This document shows, piece after piece, positions 1 through 6,927 of a stretch of 14,989 nt of DNA. Where the stretch lies: positions 1 through 14,989 of the forward strand of contig JALNWL010000044.1 of NCBI GenBank assembly GCA_023230905.1, given 5' to 3'. This DNA is from Syntrophales bacterium (GTDB lineage Bacteria; Desulfobacterota; Syntrophia; Syntrophales; UBA2251). Position 1 is the stretch's first letter. Each line of letters opens with the position of its first letter. The position numbers were made by a program, and so were the translations under genes. The notes under the pieces are model-generated. The model was not told the DNA's origin. It did no database searches and saw only the letters and a program-made list of their open reading frames with translations.

Positions 1-40
1 CTTCCTCTACCGCCCCGTCGTCGTGACCCCAAGCCGCTGA
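1..40 (+). CDS. Possible C-terminal tail of an upstream gene (5' truncated by window)
   Basis: Reading from base 2, an open frame FLYRPVVVTPSR runs into TGA at 38-40. The length is too short to identify a family. The only support is that the frame is open from the window edge and that no gene otherwise occupies the first 200 bases. From 41 to 212 I see no gene; a GC-rich inverted repeat (CCGGTC at 127-132, GACCGG at 142-147) lies there but has no following T-run. Confidence 0.2.
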   Translation, partial: FLYRPVVVTPSR

Positions 41-212
41 ACCGTCTACGCAGTCACGAGACGCGAAAAATCGCTATTGAAAAGCAGGTCTGCCCGTCCA
101 TCCCGCCCCGGTGCCTGAATTCGGGGCCGGTCGCGCCGGATGACCGGCGCACCGACGGAGAGGCGCTGCCCCCGAACAGAACGCGGCCGTCGTGGCTCGG
201 CCGGCAAATTCG

Positions 213-241
213 TTGACAGGGGCAAGCGTTTTCCCTATACT
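213..241 (+). promoter_or_regulatory. Near-consensus sigma-70 promoter of the TonB-domain gene
   Basis: TTGACA at 213-218 is followed after exactly 17 bp by TATACT at 236-241. This is a perfect -35 and a 5/6 -10 at optimal spacing in otherwise GC-rich DNA. Predicted transcription starts near 248, so translation must begin downstream. That excludes the farthest upstream ATG (140) and favours 299 or 323. Confidence 0.75.
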
Positions 242-298
242 CCCGCTGCCCGATCCCCCGGGCCGAAGCGCGCCGGGGGCGCGGCCGGATTGGACCCG

Positions 299-1099
299 AT
301 GGAAGAAACCCTTTCGCACGATATGGACCTGCGATTCGTCACGGCGACAAACTCTGACGGACGACAGGGGAAGGCCGGAAGCGTCTTGGCGCTCCCCCTC
401 GCCCTGTCCTTGGCGATCCACGTAGCGCTGGGCCTGCTGCTCCTCGGAGAGGTTTTCCGAACGCTCCCCCCCCGGCTCCGCGATGCGAGTCTGTCGCCCC
501 TGCAGGTCATCTGGGTTTCCACATCAAAGACGGCGACGCCCGCGCCGCGGCACTCGCCGGAGGTGAAGCGCACACCGGCGGCGGCAGTGACCGGCGAGGC
601 GGCCGCACCCGCCTCTCCGCCCGCGGCACTCGCCGGACGTTCGGCAACCCCGACCCTCTCGAAGGCGCCGGCGCAGAATCTCACGGAGAGCTCAACCGCA
701 CAACCGTCGGGCATCCGTCCCGGTCCCGGGACGGGCACGGCCGCCCCACCGGCCTCCCCCCCGTCAATCGGCGTCCGCGTCGCGGCCACCGGGGAGGCCA
801 CCGCGCTCACCCTGCCGCGCTACCGGGCAAAGGACGCCCCGATGTATCCGGCCTTGGCCCGCCTGCGGGGTTACGAAGGGCTGGTGCTCCTTGCCGCGGA
901 GGTTTCCGAGCAGGGGCGCGTCCAGACGATCCGGATCAAGAAATCCTCCGGCTACGCCGTTCTGGACCGGTCGGCCGAGGAGGCCGTCAAGTCCTGGCGT
1001 TTCGAGCCGGGGAGGCGGATGGGAACGCCCATGGCCATGTGGGTGGATGTCCCGGTGCGGTTCGTCCTCCAGGATGCGCCGGCCTTCTCCGACTCCTAG
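299..1099 (+). CDS. TonB C-terminal-domain energy transducer-like protein
   Basis: The 266-residue protein has the TonB layout: a short cytoplasmic N-terminus, one membrane segment (about residues 28-50, LALPLALSLAIHVALGLLLL), a long Pro/Ala/Thr-rich periplasmic spacer (about 75-165), and a C-terminal TonB domain (about 174-260). The last shows the expected YPALAR, EG, SSG, LD, WRFEPG and VPVRF landmarks. In the family this domain contacts outer-membrane receptors and couples the proton-motive force, via ExbB/ExbD, to transport; it also occurs in proteins of other function. No exbB, exbD or receptor gene is adjacent, so the partner is unknown. The start at 299 lies about 50 nt after the predicted transcription start; ATG 323 is an alternative, preceded by GGAAGAA at rather long spacing. 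A longer ORF from 140 would begin upstream of the promoter and is rejected. Confidence 0.85.
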   Translation: MEETLSHDMDLRFVTATNSDGRQGKAGSVLALPLALSLAIHVALGLLLLGEVFRTLPPRLRDASLSPLQVIWVSTSKTATPAPRHSPEVKRTPAAAVTGEAAAPASPPAALAGRSATPTLSKAPAQNLTESSTAQPSGIRPGPGTGTAAPPASPPSIGVRVAATGEATALTLPRYRAKDAPMYPALARLRGYEGLVLLAAEVSEQGRVQTIRIKKSSGYAVLDRSAEEAVKSWRFEPGRRMGTPMAMWVDVPVRFVLQDAPAFSDS

Positions 1100-1168
1100 G
1101 CGGCGGGCGGAAGGCCGGAACCCTCACGACGGCGTCCCGGATGGCATACGCAACAAGGAGACCCCTTT

Positions 1169-1774
1169 ATGGATGAACGCAAAAAGCGCCTCATTGAACT
1201 GATTCTGGAAAAGTCCTTCCAATACCGAGAGGACCCGCCGTTCACGCTGGCCTCCGGCCGGCAAAGCCATTTTTATTTCAACTGCAAACCCACCACCCTC
1301 GACCCGGAGGGGATGAACCTGATCGGGGAGATCCTCTGCGACATGCTGGCCGACGTCCCCGTCACGGCCGCGGGGGGGCTCACCCTCGGCGCCGATCCGC
1401 TCGCCAACGCCCTGGCCGTCATCTCCTTCCAGCGGAGAAAGCCCGTCAAGGCCTTCATCGTCCGCAAGGAGGCCAAAGACCACGGGATGAAGAGCAAGAT
1501 CGAGGGGAACGTTCAGTCCGGCGAACGGGTCGTGATCCTCGACGACGTCATCACCACGGGCGGTTCGACGATCACCGCCATCGAGGCCGCCCGGGAGGCT
1601 GGCCTCGTCATCGACCGGGTGATCACACTGGTCGACCGGGAAGAGGGGGGGCGAGAAAACATCCTCTCCCACTGCCCCGTGGTCCAGAGCGTCCTCACCC
1701 GGACGGAGGTTATGGACCTTTACCACGACCGGGCGGTCCGTCCGCCGCTTGACAAACCGTCCCCAAAAGGCTAA
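1169..1774 (+). CDS. pyrE: Orotate phosphoribosyltransferase
   Basis: PyrE transfers the phosphoribosyl group of PRPP to orotate to give orotidine 5'-monophosphate, the fifth step of de novo UMP synthesis, in the cytosol. The 201-residue product is of family length. It has the substrate-side segment FTLASGRQSHFYF (about 25-37), a KEAKDHG loop (about 100-106) and the PRPP-binding signature VVILDDVITTGGST (121-134, acidic pair D125/D126). The start is set by AAGGAG at 1155-1160, 8 nt before ATG. The 69-nt gap after the TonB-domain gene holds no clear promoter or terminator, so cotranscription with that gene is likely. No other pyrimidine gene is nearby. All catalytic motifs look intact. Confidence 0.95.
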   Translation: MDERKKRLIELILEKSFQYREDPPFTLASGRQSHFYFNCKPTTLDPEGMNLIGEILCDMLADVPVTAAGGLTLGADPLANALAVISFQRRKPVKAFIVRKEAKDHGMKSKIEGNVQSGERVVILDDVITTGGSTITAIEAAREAGLVIDRVITLVDREEGGRENILSHCPVVQSVLTRTEVMDLYHDRAVRPPLDKPSPKG

Positions 1775-1777
1775 AGG
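1749..1777 (+). promoter_or_regulatory. Candidate promoter inside the pyrE 3' end
   Basis: TTGACA at 1749-1754 is followed after 17 bp by TAAAGG at 1772-1777, which overlaps the pyrE stop. The -35 is perfect and the -10 is weak (3/6). If used, transcription would begin near 1784 and feed the DUF3047 gene, making ATG 1804 a better start than ATG 1789. It lies in coding sequence, so the hexamer may be chance. Confidence 0.3.
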
Positions 1778-1803
1778 GCGCCGATTTTATGCATGAGGCG
1801 CCG

Positions 1804-2511
1804 ATGAAAAGGTTTGTTCTGCCGATCGCGGTCGGACTGTTCATCCTGTTTGGGCTTGCGACAACGGTTTTCCCCCTGCGCGAAGACGCCGTGGTGGTGG
1901 CCCGCTTTTTGTCCCCCGAGCTGCACCGCGGCGCACCGACCGGATGGATCCTGGACAGGAAGGCGGGCACCCCGGTCATCGGTTTCGAACGCGACGGGGA
2001 CGCCTACGCCCTCCGCCTGTTCAGCGACCGCCACTCGGCCTTCGGGATCAGCCGTCCCGTGCGCGTCAACGTCCGGGAATACCCCTACCTGAACTGGCGC
2101 TGGAAAGTGGCCCGCCTGCCGAAGGGCGGCGACATCCGCAAGGCCAGCACCAACGACCAGGCGAGTCAGCTTTACGTCGCCTTCACCCCCGTCGGTCTCC
2201 AGGCGCGTCTGAACGCCCCCGTGGTCGGTTATATCTGGGACAACGAAGCCCCCAAGGGCCTGACCGTCCAAAGCCCCTACCACCTCCTGGGCAAGGTCCG
2301 CTACATCGTCCTCAGGAACAAGACCGACGAGCTCGGCCGGTGGCACATGGAAAAACGGAACGTTTACGAGGACTACAAGCGGCTGTTCAGGGAAATCAAG
2401 GACGGCGAACCCCAGGGGACCACGCAGGGCGTCCAGATCTACATCAATTCCCAGAACACCCGCAGCGAGGCGGAGGCCGCGCTGGGGGAAATCTATTTCT
2501 CGAAGCGATGA
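1804..2511 (+). CDS. DUF3047 domain-containing protein, exported or membrane-anchored
   Basis: The product is 235 residues from this start. An N-terminal signal peptide or anchor is clear (KR followed by a hydrophobic stretch to about residue 22). The remainder resembles DUF3047: a NWRWKVARLP strand at 97-106, followed by a GGDIR / NDQASQLYVAF block, a YIWDNEAP segment and a YIVLRN strand. The molecular function of DUF3047 is not established; I offer none. ATG 1804 has GAGG five bases upstream and gives a textbook signal sequence. ATG 1789, adding five residues, has AAAGGG ten bases upstream and cannot be excluded. The gene starts 29 nt after pyrE and is followed 117 nt later by the AsmA-like gene, so an envelope role shared with that gene is possible but only inferred. 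Confidence 0.8.
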   Translation: MKRFVLPIAVGLFILFGLATTVFPLREDAVVVARFLSPELHRGAPTGWILDRKAGTPVIGFERDGDAYALRLFSDRHSAFGISRPVRVNVREYPYLNWRWKVARLPKGGDIRKASTNDQASQLYVAFTPVGLQARLNAPVVGYIWDNEAPKGLTVQSPYHLLGKVRYIVLRNKTDELGRWHMEKRNVYEDYKRLFREIKDGEPQGTTQGVQIYINSQNTRSEAEAALGEIYFSKR

Positions 2512-2560
2512 GCCCGACAACAACCCACCCCCGGGAAAGCCCCCCTTTTTCCACCGGATG

Positions 2561-2569
2561 TGCTATGGT
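2561..2569 (+). promoter_or_regulatory. Possible extended -10 promoter before the AsmA-like gene
   Basis: TGCTATGGT fits the extended -10 pattern TGnTATnnT (TG at 2561-2562, TATGGT at 2564-2569). No recognisable -35 hexamer lies 16-18 bp upstream, where the sequence is a C-run followed by a T-run. The transcript would have a leader of about 50 nt. The gap 2512-2628 shows nothing else. Confidence 0.25.
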
Positions 2570-2628
2570 GCCCTCAGGGATGGGCATGATCCGCCTCATT
2601 CCCGGAATGAAACCCAGGATACACCCCC

Positions 2629-5600
2629 ATGTCCCTCACCGACACACCCAAACGGGCCTGGATCGGGTTGATCGCGGCCTTGGCTCTGGCAGGCATCGCC
2701 GCGGCGGTCCTCTACACCCAGTTGCCGAAACTGCTGGACCCGGAGCGCTACCGGACCGAAATCCTTGAGGCCGCCCGGAAGCACCTACATCGCGACCTGA
2801 CGTTCTCCCGGGCCGAATTCTCCTGCCGTCCCAATCCCGCACTCACCGTCCAGGGGCTGAAGCTCACGGACCGGGATGGCGCCTCCCCGTTCCTGTCCGC
2901 TGAAAAGGCCTCGCTGCACCCGGCCCTCCTGCCCCTGCTGCGCGGCCGGGTCGTCCTCAAGTCCCTGACGCTCGACCGCCCCTGCCTGTTCGTCGTCCGC
3001 GGCCCGGACGGATGCTTCAACATCGCGGACCTCCTGGAAGGTCCCTCGACCGACCCGGTGCGGCAGTGGCGCATCCGTGACGGGCAGGCTGTCTTCCTGG
3101 ACCGGCAGGCCGGCCAAAACGGTCACGTGACAACCCTGGCGGGCGTGAATCTGCGGATTGACGACTGGCGTCGGGGGGGAAAAACGGTCCTCCGGATGGA
3201 AAGTCGCTTGTCCGCCCGTCCCCGGTCCCCGGCATCCCCTGCGTTTGCACACGCGGGCGCAGCCCCCCCGGGAGGGGAGGGGCCGGAACCGCCCCCGGCT
3301 ACCCTGAACCTGAACGGGACACTGGCCTTGGCCGGCCACGACAAGCCGCTGTCCGCCAGCCGGTTCGACGGCCGCCTGCGACTGGGGGGGCTCTCGCTAG
3401 ATCAGTTCCGGCCCTACGGGGAGGCCTTCGGCGTTTCGGCGGCGGCGGGTCGCCTGGACCTGTCGTTGACCGGGCAGGGGACGGCCGACCGCTTCGACGT
3501 GCGGGCCGAGGCGTCGCTCGCGGCGCTGAACGTCTCCTGGCCGGCGGTCTTTCCGCGGCCCCTGACCCCCGACGCGGTTCGCGTCCGCGGCCGTCTGACC
3601 CGTGAACCCGGGCAATGGGTCCTCGACGGCACCCGGGTCGACCTCGATCGCCTTCTGCTGGAAGGTGGCTTCCGCCTGCACGCGCTCGACACCCGCGACC
3701 CGATCCTGTCCGCACGCGTATCGATCCCCCGCCTGAGCCTGGCGGAGGCGAAGCCGTACATCCCCTTCGGCCTCCTTCCCCGGGACACGGGAAACTTTTT
3801 CCGGAAAACCCTCTGCCAGGCCGTCTTCACCGACGTCACGGGGCGTCTCCAGGGACGCCTCAGCCGGATCCGGCAAATGGACCGGGGCGACAACGCCCGG
3901 GCGCTGGCCGTGCGCTCGCGGGTGGACCGGGGAACCCTCTCCTTCGGTTCGGAAATCCCGCTTTTTCAGGACGTCGCCGGGCAGATCCGCCTGGATGGGA
4001 CGGACATCCTGTTCGAGGAGATGACCGGCCGCATCGGCGCCTCACCGTTCCGCCTGGACGGCCGGATCACGGGCTACCCCCTCGACGCCCCGTCGCGCTA
4101 CCCGTTTACCGCGACCCTGAATCCCCGGCCCCGGGAGGTCCAGTGGCTGCTGGGGGAGGCAGGCGAGCGTCTCCAGTATTCCGGCGCATCGGTCCTGCAT
4201 CTGTCGGGCGACGGCACCACCGGCGACTATCGCCTGACCGGGGCGTGGGACGCCACCGCCGCCGCCTATCAACTCCCCGGCATCCTGACCAAGCCCGCGG
4301 GGGTTTCCAACCGGATCCACGCGGTCCTGGGGTTTCCGCCCGGGTCCGTCCGGATCCAGGACATGAAATTCGATCTGGCGGCCCTTTCGGCCACGTTAAA
4401 GGGCGTCATTCCCCTCGACCGGGGGGGACGCCTCCGCCTGAACATCCGGACCGGGGCGCTTCCCATCGAACAAATGGCGCCGTACGTTCCCCGTCTGAAA
4501 CCCTACGAGCCGTCCGGCAAGATCCGCCTGAACCTCGGCGCCCGGGGCGGGGCGGGGGCGGAAACCCTCCGCTGGCGAGGGAGGATCTCGGTCGCGGATG
4601 CCGCCTTCCGGCCGCCGGCCGGCCTCAAGCCGGTCCGGGACCTGAACGGCGCCCTCGTCCTGACGGGGACCGGCCTGGCCGGAGACGATCTCTCCGCCCG
4701 CCTGGGCCGCACCCCGATCTCGGCGTCCCTGCGCCTGGACGACTGGGAAAACCCGACCCTCCGGGTGGGTCTCCGTGCCCCCCGGCTGGATCTGGCCGAT
4801 GCCGGGCTGACGCACCCCCGGCGGGACGTGTCGCTCCGGGACGTCGACCTGAAGGCCGACTACCGGAACGACGCCTGGCAGATCCGGAACCTGTCCGCCA
4901 CACTGAACCAAACGACGCTCCGGGCCCAGGGGGTGATCCAGGAGAAACCCGAGCCCCGCGCCGACCTGGTTCTGTCCTTCCCGTTCCTCGATATCGACGG
5001 CATGGCGCCTCTGGCGGAGATCGAGGGTGGAGGCTGGACGGAACAGAGCGGTCCCCGCCTCTGGACGGTCGTCCTTAAGGCCGAAAGCGGCCGGAACAAG
5101 GCGCTGACCTTCAGCAACCTCTCCGCCCGCATCCGCTATCAGAACGACCGGATCGACATCACCGACGGCGAGGTCGACCTTTTCGGCGGCAAGGCGCAGG
5201 GGGAAGGCCGGATCGACCTGAGGCAGGAGGGGCGGCCGGCCTACGACGCCCGCTTCTCCCTGACGGGCGCCGACGCGGAACAGGCGACGACGGCTTTGGA
5301 GATGCCGGACGGCTTCGTCACCGGGACGTTTTCCCTGGGGGGGCAGGTCCAGGTCTCCGGGTCCGCACGGGACGACCTGATCCGAACGGCCGCGGGGACG
5401 CTGACCTTCAAGGCCAAGGACGGCATGATCCGGAAATTTGCCGTCCTGTCCAAGGTCTTTTCGATCCTGAACGTTTCACAACTGTTCAAGTTCCAACTGC
5501 CCGACATGGTGAGCGGCGGCATGCCTTACAGCCGGATCACGGCCCGCCTCTCCCTGGCGGACGGCGTAATCGTGACCGAGGATCTGTTCATCCGGAGCAA

Positions 5601-5913
5601 CGCGATGAACATCTCGGTGGTGGGAAAAACGGATCTCGTCAAGGGGGTGACGGAACAGACCATCGGCGTGCAGCCGCTCCAGACGGTGGACAAGGTCGTG
5701 AGCCGCATCCCCGTCGTCGGCTGGATCCTCTCGGACGAGGACGGTCGGGTGCTGACGGTCTATTTCGATGCCCAGGGTCCGCTCGACGATCCCGTCGTCC
5801 AGGCCGTCCCCGTCCAGTCCCTGTCCAAAGGCCTTCTGGACGCGTTCCGGAACCTCTTCGAGCTCCCGGCCAGGCTCTTCACCGACACGGGCGAGGTCCT
5901 CCTCGGCCGTTAA
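2629..5913 (+). CDS. Large AsmA-like (YhdP/TamB-type) envelope protein
   Basis: This 1094-residue protein has a single N-terminal membrane segment (about 10-30) and a long, mostly beta-strand periplasmic body. An AsmA-like N-terminal region (about 30-140) contains the family-typical order: LDPERYR, a strand around LTFSRAEF, then LTVQGLKLTD, LLRGRVVLKSLTLDRP and GCFNIADLL. The C-terminal part (about 915-1060) has the AsmA-like pattern of GTLTFKAKDGMIRKF, LFIRSNAMNIS and GVQPLQTVDKVVSRIPVVGW. It ends in an amphipathic helix (LLDAFRNLF, 1069-1077). Family members such as E. coli AsmA, YhdP and TamB are proposed to bridge the envelope and carry phospholipids through a beta-groove; length here is nearer YhdP/TamB than AsmA. 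AGGA nine bases upstream supports the start. Its stop overlaps that of the convergent nfi gene. The exact subfamily cannot be fixed by eye. Confidence 0.85.
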   Translation: MSLTDTPKRAWIGLIAALALAGIAAAVLYTQLPKLLDPERYRTEILEAARKHLHRDLTFSRAEFSCRPNPALTVQGLKLTDRDGASPFLSAEKASLHPALLPLLRGRVVLKSLTLDRPCLFVVRGPDGCFNIADLLEGPSTDPVRQWRIRDGQAVFLDRQAGQNGHVTTLAGVNLRIDDWRRGGKTVLRMESRLSARPRSPASPAFAHAGAAPPGGEGPEPPPATLNLNGTLALAGHDKPLSASRFDGRLRLGGLSLDQFRPYGEAFGVSAAAGRLDLSLTGQGTADRFDVRAEASLAALNVSWPAVFPRPLTPDAVRVRGRLTREPGQWVLDGTRVDLDRLLLEGGFRLHALDTRDPILSARVSIPRLSLAEAKPYIPFGLLPRDTGNFFRKTLCQAVFTDVTGRLQGRLSRIRQMDRGDNARALAVRSRVDRGTLSFGSEIPLFQDVAGQIRLDGTDILFEEMTGRIGASPFRLDGRITGYPLDAPSRYPFTATLNPRPREVQWLLGEAGERLQYSGASVLHLSGDGTTGDYRLTGAWDATAAAYQLPGILTKPAGVSNRIHAVLGFPPGSVRIQDMKFDLAALSATLKGVIPLDRGGRLRLNIRTGALPIEQMAPYVPRLKPYEPSGKIRLNLGARGGAGAETLRWRGRISVADAAFRPPAGLKPVRDLNGALVLTGTGLAGDDLSARLGRTPISASLRLDDWENPTLRVGLRAPRLDLADAGLTHPRRDVSLRDVDLKADYRNDAWQIRNLSATLNQTTLRAQGVIQEKPEPRADLVLSFPFLDIDGMAPLAEIEGGGWTEQSGPRLWTVVLKAESGRNKALTFSNLSARIRYQNDRIDITDGEVDLFGGKAQGEGRIDLRQEGRPAYDARFSLTGADAEQATTALEMPDGFVTGTFSLGGQVQVSGSARDDLIRTAAGTLTFKAKDGMIRKFAVLSKVFSILNVSQLFKFQLPDMVSGGMPYSRITARLSLADGVIVTEDLFIRSNAMNISVVGKTDLVKGVTEQTIGVQPLQTVDKVVSRIPVVGWILSDEDGRVLTVYFDAQGPLDDPVVQAVPVQSLSKGLLDAFRNLFELPARLFTDTGEVLLGR

Positions 5914-6584
5914 GCCTCCCGGCGCAGGCGGTTCACGAGCAGGTGCGCGCGCCGCGTCGGTTCCGGCAGACGGTAATTCCGGCAGCAGGCCAGGACCACC
6001 GCCGCCGCCGTCTCCACGGCGACCCGATGGCCCGGCGAAACGAAGAGCGGGTTCGTCCGCCGCTTCGTCCTCAAAACGGTCCCGACGACGCGCCCGTCCA
6101 TCCTCAGATCGGATCGGCTTCCCGGTGCCTCCCCCACCGGATCGAACGTCCCGCACAGGCGGGTTTTGGCGCAGCCGATCGTCGGGCGGTCGAGCCACAA
6201 ACCCAGGTGGGACGCCAGGCCGATGCCCCGGGGATGGGCAATGCCCTGTCCGTCGAAGAGGATCAGGTCCGGCGGCTCGGCGAGCCGGCCCAGGGCCGAC
6301 AGCATGACCGGCCCCTCCCGGAAGCTGAGGAGCCCGGGGATGTAGGGGAACGTGACCCGCCCCACCCCATGGGCCTCCTCTTTCACGACCAGTTCCGGGT
6401 AGGTCAGGACCACGACGGCGGCGAAGAAACGGTCGCTTCCGCGGTCATAGGAGACGTCAGCGCCGGCCACGGTCCGGACGACGCCGGGCAGGGCGTCCGC
6501 CAGGACCAGCCGCCGCCGCAGGGCCTGCTGGATGCCGACGGCCTCCCGGGGATCGCAATCCCAGCGATGCCGTGTTTCGATCAT
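5910..6584 (-). CDS. nfi: Endonuclease V (deoxyinosine 3' endonuclease)
   Basis: Endonuclease V nicks DNA at the second phosphodiester bond 3' of deoxyinosine, starting repair of deaminated adenine. The 224-residue product is of normal length. All signatures are present: GADVSYD (41-47, metal-ligand D43), FPYIPGLLSFRE (79-90, E90), LILFDGQGIAHPR (107-119, D111) and PTIGCAKTRLCG. These match the catalytic acids described for the family. The start at 6584 is preceded by AGGGGGGAT a few bases upstream; an extension to 6662 is possible but lacks family similarity. The gene stands alone on the minus strand. A weak promoter candidate is TTGGAC (6722-6727 on the complement), 17 bp, TAGAGG (6699-6704). 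The stop shares the tetranucleotide TTAA with the convergent AsmA-like gene. Confidence 0.95.
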   Translation of the reverse strand: MIETRHRWDCDPREAVGIQQALRRRLVLADALPGVVRTVAGADVSYDRGSDRFFAAVVVLTYPELVVKEEAHGVGRVTFPYIPGLLSFREGPVMLSALGRLAEPPDLILFDGQGIAHPRGIGLASHLGLWLDRPTIGCAKTRLCGTFDPVGEAPGSRSDLRMDGRVVGTVLRTKRRTNPLFVSPGHRVAVETAAAVVLACCRNYRLPEPTRRAHLLVNRLRREA

Positions 6585-6774
6585 GCCGATCCCCCCTGAT
6601 CCGCCGCGCAGCCCGAACCCCGCTTCCGTCCGGCGCGCACGGGCGGTTTGATGGACTGACATCGGGCCCGGCTCCCGCCCGGCCGATTTTCCATTTCCCC
6701 TCTATCACGAAGCAGAAGGCGGTCCAACGGAATTTTGCCTTCATCCGCGGGGACCCTCGCCGGGCAGATCCCCC

Positions 6775-6803
6775 TTGACATTTTCACGCCTTAATACTAT
6801 CCG
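6775..6803 (+). promoter_or_regulatory. Promoter candidate for the histidine kinase operon
   Basis: TTGACA at 6775-6780 is followed by an AT-rich TTAATACTATCC stretch at 6791-6802. At 17-bp spacing the -10 reads TATCCG (weak); the better hexamer TACTAT (6795-6800) sits only 14 bp away. The box is perfect and intergenic, so I favour a real promoter with an imperfect -10. The T of this TTGACA also begins a TTG codon in the kinase frame, which would give a false upstream start. Confidence 0.5.
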
Positions 6804-6846
6804 AAATCAAAATCACATCGAACGGACACCCACAAACGACCGAGCA

Positions 6847-6864
6847 CGCCGGGAAACCCCGGCG
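6847..6864 (+). other. Stable hairpin in the kinase leader
   Basis: CGCCGGG and CCCGGCG form a 7-bp stem around an AAAC tetraloop, about 65 nt before the kinase ATG. There is no T-run after it, so it is not an intrinsic terminator. It may affect mRNA stability or be a chance consequence of high GC. Confidence 0.35.
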
Positions 6865-6927
6865 GACGCGGATCGGCGTTATCGAATCGGGAGGCGTGTT
6901 TTCAAGCCCGGCGGACGGAAAGGCGGA

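Noticed and set aside
127..147. CCGGTC/GACCGG inverted repeat as a terminator of the upstream gene
   Set aside because: There is no T-run on either side, and such GC stems are frequent in this base composition.
2341..2360. TGGCAC as half of a sigma-54 promoter
   Set aside because: No TTGC element follows at the required spacing, and it lies within the DUF3047 coding region.
3615..5078. 487-codon plus-strand frame inside the AsmA-like gene
   Set aside because: The translation is extremely Pro/Arg/Gly-rich and lies wholly within the AsmA-like gene in another frame.
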